Below, piece by piece: positions 25,811 through 35,333 of a DNA stretch of 51,198 bases. This DNA comes from Acetobacteraceae bacterium. GTDB lineage: Bacteria; Pseudomonadota; Alphaproteobacteria; Acetobacterales; Acetobacteraceae. The stretch is from assembly GCA_025352375.1 (NCBI GenBank), contig JANXTL010000212.1:1-51198 (forward strand), written 5' to 3'. Within the stretch, counting starts at the first letter, position 1. Every line of letters starts with the position of its first letter. The translations under genes and the position numbers were made by a program. The notes under the pieces were generated by a model. That model ran no database searches, was not told where the DNA came from, and worked only from the letters and a program-made list of their open reading frames with translations.

Positions 25811-26620
25811 ATGGCGACCAGCAAGGCCGCGGCCAAACGCAAGCAAGGCGTGTGGACCGAGAATATCAAAACCATCGTCTATGCGGTGCTGATCGCGGTC
25901 GGCGTGCGCTCAGTGGCGTTCGAGCCTTTCAACATCCCCTCGGGCAGCATGATCCCGACGCTTTTGGTCGGCGACTACCTGTTCGTTTCTAAATACAGCT
26001 ACGGCTACTCCAAATATTCCCTCCCCTTCTCGCCACCCTTGTTCAATGGGCGGATTTTTGGGGCAATGCCGCATCGCGGCGACGTCGCGGTGTTCAAATT
26101 CCCGCGCGATAACTCGACCGACTACATCAAGCGTATCGTCGGCCTGCCGGGCGACCGCATGCAGGTGAAGGCGGGCGTGCTCTATATCAACGGCGAACCC
26201 GCCTTGCGCACGTCGGAAGGCACGTTCATCGCCAAGGATCAGGGCATCCGCACCGAACTGCGCCGGTACCAGGAGACGCTGCCAGGCGGGGTTAAGCATG
26301 ACATTCTGAAGGCCACCGATGGCCTGGACAACGCCCGCCGCCCGGGTTTCGACCCCACCAAAGAATTCGATCCCAACAACACGCCCGAATATGTCGTGCC
26401 GCCGAATCATGTCTTCGCGATGGGCGACAATCGCGACATGTCGTCCGACAGCCGCTTCATGAGCAGCTCCGGCGTCGGCTTCGTGCCCGTGGAAAATCTC
26501 GTGGGGCGGGCGGAAATCATGTTCTTCTCGATCGAAAGCGACCCCAACGACGATTGGTGGGCGTTCTGGGAGTGGCCGATGCGGATCCGCTGGTCCCGCC
26601 TGCTGAAGATCATCCATTGA
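25811..26620 (+). CDS. lepB: Signal peptidase I
   Basis: LepB cleaves signal peptides from exported proteins at the outer face of the inner membrane. A short basic N-terminus and one membrane helix (TIVYAVLIAVGVRSVAFEPF) lead to the catalytic serine S46 in PSGSMIPTL. The general base K107 is in DYIKRIVGLPGD and the GDNRDMSSDSR box near residue 210 is complete. I prefer the ATG at 25811 (MATSKAAAKRK); an in-frame ATG at 25745 would add 22 residues. Its stop overlaps the rnc TTG. Confidence 0.95.
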   Translation: MATSKAAAKRKQGVWTENIKTIVYAVLIAVGVRSVAFEPFNIPSGSMIPTLLVGDYLFVSKYSYGYSKYSLPFSPPLFNGRIFGAMPHRGDVAVFKFPRDNSTDYIKRIVGLPGDRMQVKAGVLYINGEPALRTSEGTFIAKDQGIRTELRRYQETLPGGVKHDILKATDGLDNARRPGFDPTKEFDPNNTPEYVVPPNHVFAMGDNRDMSSDSRFMSSSGVGFVPVENLVGRAEIMFFSIESDPNDDWWAFWEWPMRIRWSRLLKIIH

Positions 26621-27285
26621 ACGCAGCGCTCGAAACCATCCTCGGGCACACATTCACGCGCCCCGAACTCCCGCGGGAGGCTATGACCCATCGCTCCGCC
26701 TCGTCCGGCAAGGGGTCGAAGGGGTCAAACGAAAGACTGGAATTCATCGGCGACCGGGTTCTTGGCCTGATCGTGGCCGAGTGGCTGGCCGAGCGGTTCC
26801 CGGACGAGCAGGAAGGCGAATTGGGCCGGCGGTTGGCACATTTGGTGTCTCAACCCGTGCTTGCCACGATCGCCGAGGAAATCGGGCTGGCCACCGTTCT
26901 GTCGGTTTCAACCGGTGAGGCTAAAGCCGGCGTCAAACAGCGCGCCACCGTCCTGGCAGATGCGCTTGAGGCCGCGCTGGGGGCGTTGTACCTCGACGCT
27001 GGCCTCGGCCCGGCGCGCGGGTTTATCCACCGCGCCTGGGGACGGGCGATGGTGGAGCAAGCCGAACCGCCGAAGGACCCCAAGAGCGCGCTACAGGAAT
27101 GGGCGCATAAGCGCACACGCGGTTCGCCGGCTTATGCGGTCACCAACCGCTCCGGCCCGCCGCACGCACCGGAGTTTACCGTGACAGTAACCGTGGGCGA
27201 TTTCTCGGGTGTCGGCGTTGCCGGCAGCAAGCAGGCCGCCGAACAGGCTGCCGCCGCCGCGCTGCTTGGCGGGCTGCCGTCATGA
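26617..27285 (+). CDS. rnc: Ribonuclease III
   Basis: RNase III cuts double-stranded RNA in rRNA and mRNA processing. The signature NERLEFIGDRVLGLIVAEWL lies near residues 35-55 and the second acidic cluster DALEAALGALYLDAG near 108-122. The double-stranded RNA-binding domain fills the last 70 residues. No ATG gives a full N-terminus. The TTG at 26617 overlaps the lepB stop as TTGA and yields LNAALETILGHTF, the expected start. The stop overlaps era by 4 bp. Confidence 0.95.
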   Translation: MNAALETILGHTFTRPELPREAMTHRSASSGKGSKGSNERLEFIGDRVLGLIVAEWLAERFPDEQEGELGRRLAHLVSQPVLATIAEEIGLATVLSVSTGEAKAGVKQRATVLADALEAALGALYLDAGLGPARGFIHRAWGRAMVEQAEPPKDPKSALQEWAHKRTRGSPAYAVTNRSGPPHAPEFTVTVTVGDFSGVGVAGSKQAAEQAAAAALLGGLPS

Positions 27286-28169
27286 AATGCGGGTTTGTCG
27301 CCATTGTCGGCGCGCCCAATGCGGGCAAATCCACGCTGCTCAACCGGTTGACCGGTGCCAAGGTGTCGATCGTGTCCCCCAAGGCGCAGACGACCCGCTT
27401 TCGGGTGCTGGGCATCATGATGCGCGGCGAGAGCCAGGTGCTGCTGGTGGACACCCCCGGCATCTTTAAGCCGAAGCGCAAGCTGGACCGAGCGATGGTG
27501 AACGCGGCGTGGAGCGGGGCGGCGGATGCGGATTTGGCGGTGTTGCTGGTGGACTCCAAGGCCGGCGCGACGGCCGACGTGAAGGCCATCGCCACGCAAC
27601 TTGGCAAGTCCGGGCGCCGCTGCTGGCTGGTGCTGAACAAGTGCGATCTGGTGCCTCCGGGGGCGCTGTTGCCGCTGACCGCTGTTATGACCGAACTCGC
27701 GGTGTTCGAGGAAACGTTCATGGTCAGCGCCTCCACCGGCGACGGGCTGCTCGAACTCATGGACGCCTTCGCGGCGGCGGTGCCGGAGGGTCCGTTCCTT
27801 TACCCCGAGGACGATCTGACCGACCTGCCCGAACGCCTGTTGGCGGCGGAGATCGTGCGCGAACAAATCTTCATGCAGACGCATGAAGAAGTGCCCTACG
27901 GCACCACCGTGGAAACCGAGACCTGGACCGAACGCAAGGATGGTTCTGTCCGTATCGACGTGACGGTTTACGTCGCCCGCTCCGGCCATAAGGCGATTTT
28001 GATCGGGGAGAAGGGGTCGAAGATCAAATCGATCGGGGCGCGGGCACGGCAGGATTTGGGCCGGCTGCTGGAGCGGACGGTGCACCTTTTCCTCAATGTG
28101 AAGCAGCGGACGGGCTGGGACGAGGAAGGGGCTCGTCTCAGGGCGATTGGGTTGGAGGATCCGGGGTAG
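27282..28169 (+). CDS. era: GTPase Era
   Basis: Era binds 16S rRNA and assists 30S assembly. The G1 motif is GAPNAGKST near residue 10, G3 is DTPGIF and G4 is NKCDL. The C-terminal KH domain contains GEKGSKIKSIGARARQDL. The length (295 residues) is normal. It ends the operon that began with rpoZ; a 79-base gap with no obvious strong terminator separates it from truB. Confidence 0.97.
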   Translation: MKCGFVAIVGAPNAGKSTLLNRLTGAKVSIVSPKAQTTRFRVLGIMMRGESQVLLVDTPGIFKPKRKLDRAMVNAAWSGAADADLAVLLVDSKAGATADVKAIATQLGKSGRRCWLVLNKCDLVPPGALLPLTAVMTELAVFEETFMVSASTGDGLLELMDAFAAAVPEGPFLYPEDDLTDLPERLLAAEIVREQIFMQTHEEVPYGTTVETETWTERKDGSVRIDVTVYVARSGHKAILIGEKGSKIKSIGARARQDLGRLLERTVHLFLNVKQRTGWDEEGARLRAIGLEDPG

Positions 28170-28248
28170 TATCGGCGGCGTTGCCGCGCATTGACTTCCC
28201 CGCCCCCGTCCCCTACGCCGCCGCCCTTTCCAACGGACTCCCCGCCTC

Positions 28249-29175
28249 ATGTCCCGCCGCAAACCTAAAGGTCGCCCGCTCGACGGGTGGCTCATCATCG
28301 ACAAGCCGCCGGGCATGACCAGCACCGACGTGGTCAACCGCGTCAAACGCATTTTCGATGCGCAAAAGGCCGGCCATGGCGGCACGCTCGACCCGCTGGC
28401 GACCGGGGTTCTGCCGATCGCGTTCGGCGCCGCCACCAAGACCGTGCCCTATGTGATGGACGGCACGAAGCTCTACCGCTTCACCCTGAAACTGGGCGAA
28501 GCCCGCGACACCGACGACGCGGACGGGGAGGTCATCGAGACCTCCGACGTCCGCCCCACCGACGACCAGATCAACGCCGCGCTGCCCGCCTTCCGGGGCA
28601 ACATCATGCAGGTCCCGCCGATTTACTCCGCCATCAAGATCGCCGGCGAACGCGCCTACGACATGGCCCGCGAAGGTCGCGCCCCGGTCCTGGAACCCCG
28701 CCCCGCCCGCGTCGACCGCTTCGAGCTGATCGAGCGTCCCGATGCCGATACCGCGGTGTTCGAGGTCGCCTCGGGCAAGGGCGTTTACATGCGCAGCCTC
28801 GCCCGCGATCTGGCGCGGGCCTGCGGCACCGTGGGTCACGTCGCCGCCCTGCGCCGCTTGCGGGTCGGACCCTTCCTGGAGGCCGCCTCGATTCCGCTGG
28901 ACAAACTGCGCGAAGCAGAGGATACCGCGCCGGCTTCCCCGGACCTTCTGCTTCCGGTCGTGACCGCGCTGGCCGACATCCCGGCGCTGGCCCTGACGGA
29001 ATCTGAGGCCGCCGACCTCCGGCATGGCCAGGCGATCAGCCTGGTGGCGCTGATGGGACGGATTCCAGGCAATGCCGATCCCAGTGGCGGGTTGGTACGT
29101 GCCATGGCGGGTGGCCGCGTGATCGGGTTGGCCCGTCTGGAAGACGGCCTGATGAAACCCGAACGGGTGCTGTAA
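28249..29175 (+). CDS. truB: tRNA pseudouridine(55) synthase
   Basis: TruB makes the T-loop pseudouridine of tRNAs. The sequence starts with basic residues, then GWLIIDKPPGMTSTDVVN, followed by the catalytic block GHGGTLDPLATGVLPIA with the active-site Asp. A C-terminal PUA-like region is present. The length of 308 residues is normal. It precedes rpsO and pnp, the conserved truB-rpsO-pnp order. Confidence 0.97.
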   Translation: MSRRKPKGRPLDGWLIIDKPPGMTSTDVVNRVKRIFDAQKAGHGGTLDPLATGVLPIAFGAATKTVPYVMDGTKLYRFTLKLGEARDTDDADGEVIETSDVRPTDDQINAALPAFRGNIMQVPPIYSAIKIAGERAYDMAREGRAPVLEPRPARVDRFELIERPDADTAVFEVASGKGVYMRSLARDLARACGTVGHVAALRRLRVGPFLEAASIPLDKLREAEDTAPASPDLLLPVVTALADIPALALTESEAADLRHGQAISLVALMGRIPGNADPSGGLVRAMAGGRVIGLARLEDGLMKPERVL

Positions 29176-29223
29176 GGCCCCCATCCCGCGTTTCCTTCAA
29201 TCCCTGACCATGGAGATCATGCG

Positions 29224-29493
29224 ATGTCGATCACGGCGGAGCGCCGCACGGCGCTTATTGGCGACTATAAAACCAACGAGACGGACACCGGCAGCCCCGA
29301 AGTGCAGGTCGCCATATTGTCCGAACGGATCACCAACCTCACCGATCATCTGAAAACGCACGCGAAGGATTTCCACTCGCGCCGCGGCCTGCTGATGCTC
29401 GTCGGCCGCCGTCGCCGGCTGCTGGACTACCTCAAAGGCAAGAACCACGACCGCTACGCGGCCTTGATCGGCCGGTTAGGCCTGCGCCGCTAA
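29224..29493 (+). CDS. rpsO: 30S ribosomal protein S15
   Basis: S15 binds the central domain of 16S rRNA. The 89-residue protein has the standard features: [18 protein letters not shown], then [20 protein letters not shown] with RRRLLDYL, and a [13 protein letters not shown] end. It sits between truB and pnp. In other bacteria S15 represses its own mRNA through a leader structure; the 48-base gap before it is too short for me to define one. Confidence 0.98.
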   Translation: MSITAERRTALIGDYKTNETDTGSPEVQVAILSERITNLTDHLKTHAKDFHSRRGLLMLVGRRRRLLDYLKGKNHDRYAALIGRLGLRR

Positions 29494-29780
29494 CAGGCGG
29501 TGACATGATGGCTGCCCGTGCCATATAGGCGGGTAGCACCCGAGACCCCCGGATCGCCGTGATTCGGGGCAACGCCGCGAACAACGGCGGAGCGACAGAC
29601 CAGCCGAACCGGCACGCCCCTGGTAGGAGCGGGAACCGCGACGGCGTTTCCGGCCACATGGCCGCGGGCGAGCAGCCCGCACTCCTGGTGACCCGAAACG
29701 CCGCCTCCCGACCGCCCTGGGGAAAAACGGATCGTCAGGCTTGCCGTCCGCCGTATCAGCGCATCCAAAAGGACGACCGA
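29494..29780 (+). other. rpsO-pnp intergenic leader with hairpins
   Basis: The 287 bases hold no convincing gene. They are GC-rich and strongly self-complementary. A perfect hairpin has arms GCGGGC (29664-29669) and GCCCGC (29675-29680). In other bacteria pnp controls itself through RNase III cleavage of a leader hairpin, so a similar role is possible here but not shown. Confidence 0.4.
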
Positions 29781-32030
29781 ATGTTCAATTACTTCCGCAA
29801 GGAAATCGAATGGGGCGGCCGCACGCTGACCCTGGAAACCGGCAAGATTGCGCGCCAGGCCGATGGCGCCGTCCTGGTCCGCTACGGCGACACCATCGTG
29901 CTCTGCACCGCCGTCGGCGTGAAAACCGCCAAACCCGGTCAGGATTTCTTCCCCCTGACTGTCAATTATCAGGAAAAGGCCTTCGCGGCCGGCAAGATCC
30001 CCGGCGGCTTCTTCAAGCGTGAGGGCCGTCCCTCGGAAGCCGAAGTGCTGAAAAGCCGCCTGATCGACCGCCCAATCCGCCCGTTGTTCCCGGAAGGTTT
30101 CCGGAATGAGGTGCAGATCGTCGCCACCGTCCTGTCGCACGACATGGAGAACGATCCCGACGTCGTCGCGATGATCGGCTGCTCCGCCGCGCTGACCCTG
30201 TCCGGCATTCCCTTCTTCGGCCCGATCGCCGCCGCCCATGTCGGCTACGAAAATGGCGAATACGTGCTGAACCCGACCATGGCCGCGGCCAAGGCTGGCG
30301 CCCTCGAACTGGTCGTCGCCGGCACGGTCGAAGGTGTGCTGATGGTCGAGTCCGAAGCCCACGAGCTGTCGGAGGAGATCATGCTGGGCGCCGTCGCGTT
30401 CGGCCACGCCGCGTTCCAGCCGGTGATCCAGGCGATCATCGAACTCGCCGAACACGCCGCGAAAGAGCCCTGGGCCCTGACCGAGAAGTCGGAGGCCGAA
30501 ATTTCGCTGAAAGCCCGCGCCGACGCGTTGGCCCGCGCGTCCCTGGCCGAAGCCTATCAGGAGCGTGTGAAGCAGGTTCGCTACAGCAAGGTCGGCGCTG
30601 CGAAGAAGGCCGCCGTCGCCGCGCTGACGGCGGAAGGGCTAGACGTCGCCAAGGCCGGCGCCGTCCTTCACGACCTGGAAGCCGACGTGGTCCGCAATGC
30701 CATCCTGGACACCGGCATCCGCATCGACGGCCGCGACACCCGCACCGTGCGCCCGATCATGGCCGAAGTCGGCATACTGCCGCGCGCCCATGGCTCCTCG
30801 CTGTTCACCCGCGGGGAAACACAGGCGTTCTGCGTCGCCACCCTCGGCACCGGTTCGGATGAGCAGATCATCGACGCGCTGGAAGGCGAGTACCGCGAGC
30901 ATTTCATGCTGCACTACAACTTCCCTCCCTACTCGGTGGGTGAGGCCGGCCGCATGGGTTCGCCCGGCCGCCGCGAAGTGGGGCATGGCAAGCTGGCATG
31001 GCGCAGCATCCATCCGCTGCTGCCCGGGAAAGACAAATTCCCCTACACCCTGCGCGTGGTGTCCGAGATCACTGAATCCAACGGCTCATCCTCCATGGCG
31101 ACCGTGTGCGGCGCCTCCCTGGCGCTGATGGATGCCGGTGTTCCCCTGCTTCGTCCGGTGGCGGGCATCGCCATGGGACTGATCAAGGAAGAAAAAGGCT
31201 TCGCCGTGCTGTCGGACATTCTGGGTGACGAAGATCACCTGGGCGATATGGACTTCAAGGTGGCCGGCACCGAGATGGGTGTCACCAGCCTGCAGATGGA
31301 CATCAAGATCACGTCCATCACCTTCGACATCATGAAGATCGCGCTGGATCAGGCCAAAGACGGCCGCCTGCACATCCTCGGCGAAATGTCCAAGGCCCTG
31401 ACCGGCGCCCGTGGCGACGTGGCGCAGACCGCGCCGCGCATCACCGTGATCACCGTGCCGAAGGATAAGATCCGCGAAGTCATCGGCACCGGCGGCAAGG
31501 TGATCCGCGAGATCGTGGAGCAGACCGGCTGCAAGATCGACATCAACGACGACGGCACGATCAAGATCGCGGCAACCGACATCGCTCAGGCGCAGCTCGC
31601 GATCGACAAGATCCGTGGCATCGTGGCGGAACCTGAGATCGGCGTCATCTACATCGGCAAGGTGGTGAAAACCGCCGAGTTCGGCGCGTTCGTGAACTTC
31701 CTCGGCGCCAAGGACGGGCTGGTGCACATCAGTGAGCTGCAGCAGGGCCGGGTGAACAAGACCTCCGACGTCGTCAAGGACGGCGACATGGTGAAGGTCA
31801 AGGTCATCGGCTTCGACGACCGCGGCAAGGTGAAGCTGTCGATGCGGGTGGTCGATCAGGCCACCGGCGCGGACATCACCGAGCAGGTTGGCGCCAAGCC
31901 GTCGCGCGGTGAGGGCGGGGACCGGCCGGAACGGGGCGATCGGCCCGATCGCGGCGATCGCTTCAACCGCGACCGTGGCGGCGAGCGTCGCGAACGCGCG
32001 CCGATGCCCTCCGACACCGAGCAGCCGTAA
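29781..32030 (+). CDS. pnp: Polyribonucleotide nucleotidyltransferase (PNPase)
   Basis: PNPase degrades RNA 3' to 5' with phosphate and is part of RNA turnover. The sequence starts [20 protein letters not shown]. It has two RNase PH domains (the second with [20 protein letters not shown]), a KH domain ([17 protein letters not shown]) and an S1 domain ([20 protein letters not shown]). The Arg/Asp/Gly-rich tail ([20 protein letters not shown]) is a typical extension that may contact RNase E. The ATG at 29781 has AGGA upstream. The length of 749 residues is slightly above average because of the tail. Confidence 0.97.
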   Translation: MFNYFRKEIEWGGRTLTLETGKIARQADGAVLVRYGDTIVLCTAVGVKTAKPGQDFFPLTVNYQEKAFAAGKIPGGFFKREGRPSEAEVLKSRLIDRPIRPLFPEGFRNEVQIVATVLSHDMENDPDVVAMIGCSAALTLSGIPFFGPIAAAHVGYENGEYVLNPTMAAAKAGALELVVAGTVEGVLMVESEAHELSEEIMLGAVAFGHAAFQPVIQAIIELAEHAAKEPWALTEKSEAEISLKARADALARASLAEAYQERVKQVRYSKVGAAKKAAVAALTAEGLDVAKAGAVLHDLEADVVRNAILDTGIRIDGRDTRTVRPIMAEVGILPRAHGSSLFTRGETQAFCVATLGTGSDEQIIDALEGEYREHFMLHYNFPPYSVGEAGRMGSPGRREVGHGKLAWRSIHPLLPGKDKFPYTLRVVSEITESNGSSSMATVCGASLALMDAGVPLLRPVAGIAMGLIKEEKGFAVLSDILGDEDHLGDMDFKVAGTEMGVTSLQMDIKITSITFDIMKIALDQAKDGRLHILGEMSKALTGARGDVAQTAPRITVITVPKDKIREVIGTGGKVIREIVEQTGCKIDINDDGTIKIAATDIAQAQLAIDKIRGIVAEPEIGVIYIGKVVKTAEFGAFVNFLGAKDGLVHISELQQGRVNKTSDVVKDGDMVKVKVIGFDDRGKVKLSMRVVDQATGADITEQVGAKPSRGEGGDRPERGDRPDRGDRFNRDRGGERRERAPMPSDTEQP

Positions 32031-32041
32031 CAACGAACGCA

Positions 32042-32081
32042 CACTGTCACCGGATGGTAGCACTTGCATCCGGTGACAGTG
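32042..32081 (+). terminator. Strong perfect hairpin after pnp
   Basis: Arms CACTGTCACCGGATG (32042-32056) and CATCCGGTGACAGTG (32067-32081) form a perfect 15-bp stem with a 10-base loop, 12 bases after the pnp stop. There is no T run on the right side, so it is not a classic Rho-independent terminator on the plus strand. It may mark an mRNA 3' end, slow exonucleases, or be a protein-binding palindrome before the next gene. Confidence 0.6.
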
Positions 32082-32139
32082 CGACCAAGTGTGTCTCCAC
32101 AGGTCCGCGCGGCTTTTGCCTACCTAGGGGTTCGGGTCC

Positions 32140-33549
32140 ATGCAAGCGATCAACGCGATCAGAATGGGCGGTTTCGATGTCCTCCCGTTCGTCGAGGGTG
32201 GTAAGGGCGTTGCTATCTCCAACGGCGTGTCGGCCGGCCATTGGGCCAAGGCCGGCGGTGTTGGCACGTTCAGTGCCGTCAATCCCGATAGCTACGACGA
32301 AGCCGGCAACTTCATCCCGCAGGTCTATCATAGCCGCACCCGGCGGGAGCGGCACGAGGAACTGATCGCCTATGCCATCAAAGGCGCGGTCACCCAAGCC
32401 AAGCGCGCCTGGGACATCACGGGCGGCAAGGGACGCATCCATGCCAATATCCTGTGGGAAATGGGTGGGGCCGAACGCATTGTCGATGCCGTGCTGGAAC
32501 ACGCCAAAGGCCTGATTCACGGCATCACCTGCGGCGCCGGCATGCCTTATCGCCTGTCGGACATCGCCACGAAATTCAACGTCCATTACTACCCCATTAT
32601 CTCGTCTGCCCGCGCCTTCAACGCGTTGTGGCGCCGTGCCTACTCCAAGGCGGCATCATTGCTGGGCGGCGTGGTCTATGAGGACCCCTGGCTCGCCGGC
32701 GGGCATAACGGTCTGTCCAACAGCGAGGACCCGACCAAGCCGGAAGACCCCTATCCCCGGGTCAAAGCGCTGCGCGAACAAATGCGCGTCTATGGCCTGG
32801 ACGAAACGCCCATAATCATGGCTGGCGGCGTCTGGTGGCTGGAAGAATGGGAACACTGGATCGACAATCCCGAGTTGGGACCGATCGCATTCCAATTCGG
32901 CACCCGCCCCCTGCTGACCCAGGAAAGCCCCATTGGCAACATCTGGAAGCAACGTCTGCTGACCCTGAAGGAGGGCGACGTCTTCCTGAACCGTTTCAGC
33001 CCGACGGGGTTCTACTCCAGCGCGGTGAATAACAATTTCATCCAGGAATTGCGGGGGCGGTCCGAACGGCAGATCGCCTACTCCACCGAACCGGTCGGCG
33101 AGCACACGGCCGCCTACGGCGTCGGGCCGCGCAAGCGCATGGTTTACATGGCCCCGGCCGACCTTGAGCGCGCGAACGCCTGGGAAGCCCAGGGGTTCAC
33201 CGATACATTGCGCACCCCGGACAATACCCTGGTTTTCGTGACCCCGGACAAGGCGCAGGAGATTGTCCAGGACCAAGCCGAGTGCATGGGTTGCCTCAGC
33301 ACCTGCCGGTTCTCGAACTGGTCGCAGCATGAGGCCGATTTCAGCACCGGAAAGCGTGCCGACCCGCGCAGTTTTTGCATCCAAAAGACGTTACAAACCG
33401 CCGCACACGACGACAGGCCCGAGGCGCTGGAAAACAACCTGATGTTCAGCGGCCACAACGCCTACCGCTTCGCCAAGGACCCGTTCTACTCCAACGGTTT
33501 CATTCCGACAGTGAAGCAGCTCGTCGAACGGATCGCCACCGGGCGGTAA
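32140..33549 (+). CDS. Nitronate monooxygenase-like NAD(P)H-flavin oxidoreductase
   Basis: This 469-residue protein has the FMN-binding TIM barrel of the 2-nitropropane dioxygenase/FabK family: ISNGVSAGHWAKAGGVGTFS near the N-terminus, GLIHGITCGAGMPYRL near residue 125, and PIIMAGGVWW and FQFGTRPLLTQES further on. It is longer than typical members (about 330 residues). The extra C-terminal region holds four cysteines, C382-x2-C385-x3-C389 and C413, which could bind an Fe-S cluster or zinc. Physiological function is unknown; nitroalkane oxidation is only the family's best-studied activity. Confidence 0.85.
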   Translation: MQAINAIRMGGFDVLPFVEGGKGVAISNGVSAGHWAKAGGVGTFSAVNPDSYDEAGNFIPQVYHSRTRRERHEELIAYAIKGAVTQAKRAWDITGGKGRIHANILWEMGGAERIVDAVLEHAKGLIHGITCGAGMPYRLSDIATKFNVHYYPIISSARAFNALWRRAYSKAASLLGGVVYEDPWLAGGHNGLSNSEDPTKPEDPYPRVKALREQMRVYGLDETPIIMAGGVWWLEEWEHWIDNPELGPIAFQFGTRPLLTQESPIGNIWKQRLLTLKEGDVFLNRFSPTGFYSSAVNNNFIQELRGRSERQIAYSTEPVGEHTAAYGVGPRKRMVYMAPADLERANAWEAQGFTDTLRTPDNTLVFVTPDKAQEIVQDQAECMGCLSTCRFSNWSQHEADFSTGKRADPRSFCIQKTLQTAAHDDRPEALENNLMFSGHNAYRFAKDPFYSNGFIPTVKQLVERIATGR

Positions 33550-33554
33550 CGCGC

Positions 33555-34298
33555 GTGAAACTGCTGCTCATCAATCCCAATACGACCGAGGCCATGACCC
33601 AGTCGATGGCGGACGAAGCGCGCAGATTTGCCTCCGCCTCGACCGAGATCGTCGCGGTCACCGCCGGGTTCGGGCCGCAATACGTCGCAAATCGGATCGA
33701 GGCGGCCATCGCCGGTCACGCGGTGCTGGACGCTTTGGCCCGCCATGCCGATGGTTGCGATGCCGCCATCGTTTCCGCCTTCGGCGACCCCGGCCTCGCC
33801 GCTGCTCGGGAATACGCGAACATTCCGGTGGTGGGCATCGCTGAGTCGGCCATGCTCACCGCCTGGATGCTAGGGCGGCGTTATTCCATCGTTTGCCTGA
33901 CGTCTCGCCTGCGGGTTTGGTATCAGGAATGCGCGCGGGAACATGGTCTGGACGGCCGTCTGGCGAGCGTGCGTGCGTTGGACGTGCCCATTCCCGAGAT
34001 TACACAGGCGAAGAACCAATTCCGAGCGGCACTGATCGTGGAGTGCATGCGCGCGATTGATGAGGATGAAGCGGAAGTCATCATCTTCGGTGGCGGCCCG
34101 CTGGCGGGATTGGCGCGGGAAGTCGCCGCGGATATTCCGGTTCCGACATTGGACGGCGTCAGTTGCGCGGTGCGCATGGCCGAGACTTTGGTGGCGCTGA
34201 ATCCCCGTATCCCCACTCGCGGCAGTTTCGCGCGCCCGGGACCGAAGCCGGCGATTGGCTTGTCTCCGGCGCTAATGCGCTTTTTCGACGGCGGATAA
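33555..34298 (+). CDS. Asp/Glu/hydantoin racemase family protein lacking both usual cysteines
   Basis: The 247-residue sequence matches hydantoin racemase along its length (LLLINPNTTEAMTQSM, VVGIAESAM, RYSIVCLTSRL, VPTLDGVSCAVRMAE). The family normally uses one Cys in a CFGDPG-like motif and one in LGCAGM. Here these read SAFGDPG (A75) and FGGGPLAG (G180), so both catalytic thiols are missing. It may bind a ligand without racemising it, or use other chemistry. The GTG at 33555 starts 5 bases after the previous stop. The 3' end overlaps hemH tail to tail by 27 bases. Confidence 0.85.
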   Translation: MKLLLINPNTTEAMTQSMADEARRFASASTEIVAVTAGFGPQYVANRIEAAIAGHAVLDALARHADGCDAAIVSAFGDPGLAAAREYANIPVVGIAESAMLTAWMLGRRYSIVCLTSRLRVWYQECAREHGLDGRLASVRALDVPIPEITQAKNQFRAALIVECMRAIDEDEAEVIIFGGGPLAGLAREVAADIPVPTLDGVSCAVRMAETLVALNPRIPTRGSFARPGPKPAIGLSPALMRFFDGG

Positions 34299-35333
34299 CG
34301 CGAAGGGGCAATCGGTGCGGTCCGCGGTGCACCGGTTTTGGCTGCACAACCCCGGCCCGGATGCCAACGCTCGCCGCACCAAACCAGTCAATGCCGCGAT
34401 GAACCCGGGATCGGCGTTATGGGCCGGCACGCGGAAATAGCCTTTGACCCCGGATTTTTCGGCGAGATGACGATACTCGATATCGAGTTCCACCAGCGTT
34501 TCGGAATGCTCCGACACGAAAGCGATGGGTATGACCAGCACCGCGACGCCGTCGCGTCCCGCTCGTTCGATCTCCTGATCCGTGCTGGGGCCGATCCACT
34601 TCACCGGAGTCGCGCGCGATTGGTAACAAACGACCCAGTCGAGGTCCGGTTGCCCCCATTCCCGCAATACCGCGGCCGTAGTCTGTTCGATCTGCTGTTG
34701 ATACGGGTCGCCGGCCTGAATGATTTTCTCCGGCAGCCCATGGGCGGAAAACAGCACGCGCAACGGTGTAGTGCCGCCCAGCGTCTGCACCGCATTGTCG
34801 TACGCTGAACGCACGATCGCGGTGGTCGCGGCGATATAGGCTGGATCGGTCGCGTAGCAGCATAACGACGTTGTGCGTGCGACCAGGCCGGTCGCCGCGG
34901 CCGCTGTGCGCCAGGCAGTTAACGAACTCCCGGTGGTCGTGGACGAGTATTGCGGATACAGCGGCAGCAAAACGACCTCATCCGGTTTCCATGCTTTGAC
35001 CGCCCGCGCCGTTTCCAGGCTGAAGGGATGCCAATATCGCATGGCGATGAAACATTTCGCGTCGATGTCTCCGAACTGCGCTGCAAGCGCGTCCGCCTGT
35101 TGTTGGGTTAATGCCAGCAACGGTGATTTACCGCCCAGCAGCGCATAATTCTCCGTGGCCGGTTTCAGGCGTGTGCCGGCGAGAATGCGGGCCAGGAAGA
35201 ACCGCACGAAAAACGGCACCCGCAAAATCGCGGGATCGCTGAACAGGTTGCGCAGGAACGGCTTGATCGCCGCCGGGCTGTCGGGCCCGCCGAGGTTGAA
35301 CAGGACGATCGCGATTTTACGCCGCACGGACAC
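34272..35333 (-). CDS. hemH: Ferrochelatase
   Basis: HemH inserts Fe(II) into protoporphyrin IX, the last step of haem b synthesis. The N-terminus has VLFNLGGPDSPAAIKPFLRN. The catalytic His is in RVLFSAHGLPEKII and the conserved C-terminal motif is AFVSEHSETLVELDIEY. The tail carries three cysteines (LCSQNRCTADRTDC), which may join another Cys to hold a 2Fe-2S cluster as in some ferrochelatases. The start lies inside the end of hemE (17-bp overlap), so the two genes are an operon. Confidence 0.96.
   Translation of the reverse strand: MSVRRKIAIVLFNLGGPDSPAAIKPFLRNLFSDPAILRVPFFVRFFLARILAGTRLKPATENYALLGGKSPLLALTQQQADALAAQFGDIDAKCFIAMRYWHPFSLETARAVKAWKPDEVVLLPLYPQYSSTTTGSSLTAWRTAAAATGLVARTTSLCCYATDPAYIAATTAIVRSAYDNAVQTLGGTTPLRVLFSAHGLPEKIIQAGDPYQQQIEQTTAAVLREWGQPDLDWVVCYQSRATPVKWIGPSTDQEIERAGRDGVAVLVIPIAFVSEHSETLVELDIEYRHLAEKSGVKGYFRVPAHNADPGFIAALTGLVRRALASGPGLCSQNRCTADRTDCPFALSAVEKAH

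Noticed and set aside
29559-29780. N-terminal extension of pnp by 74 codons
   Set aside because: The family starts at MFNYFRKE, which has its own ribosome binding site; the upstream frame is low-complexity and unlike PNPase.
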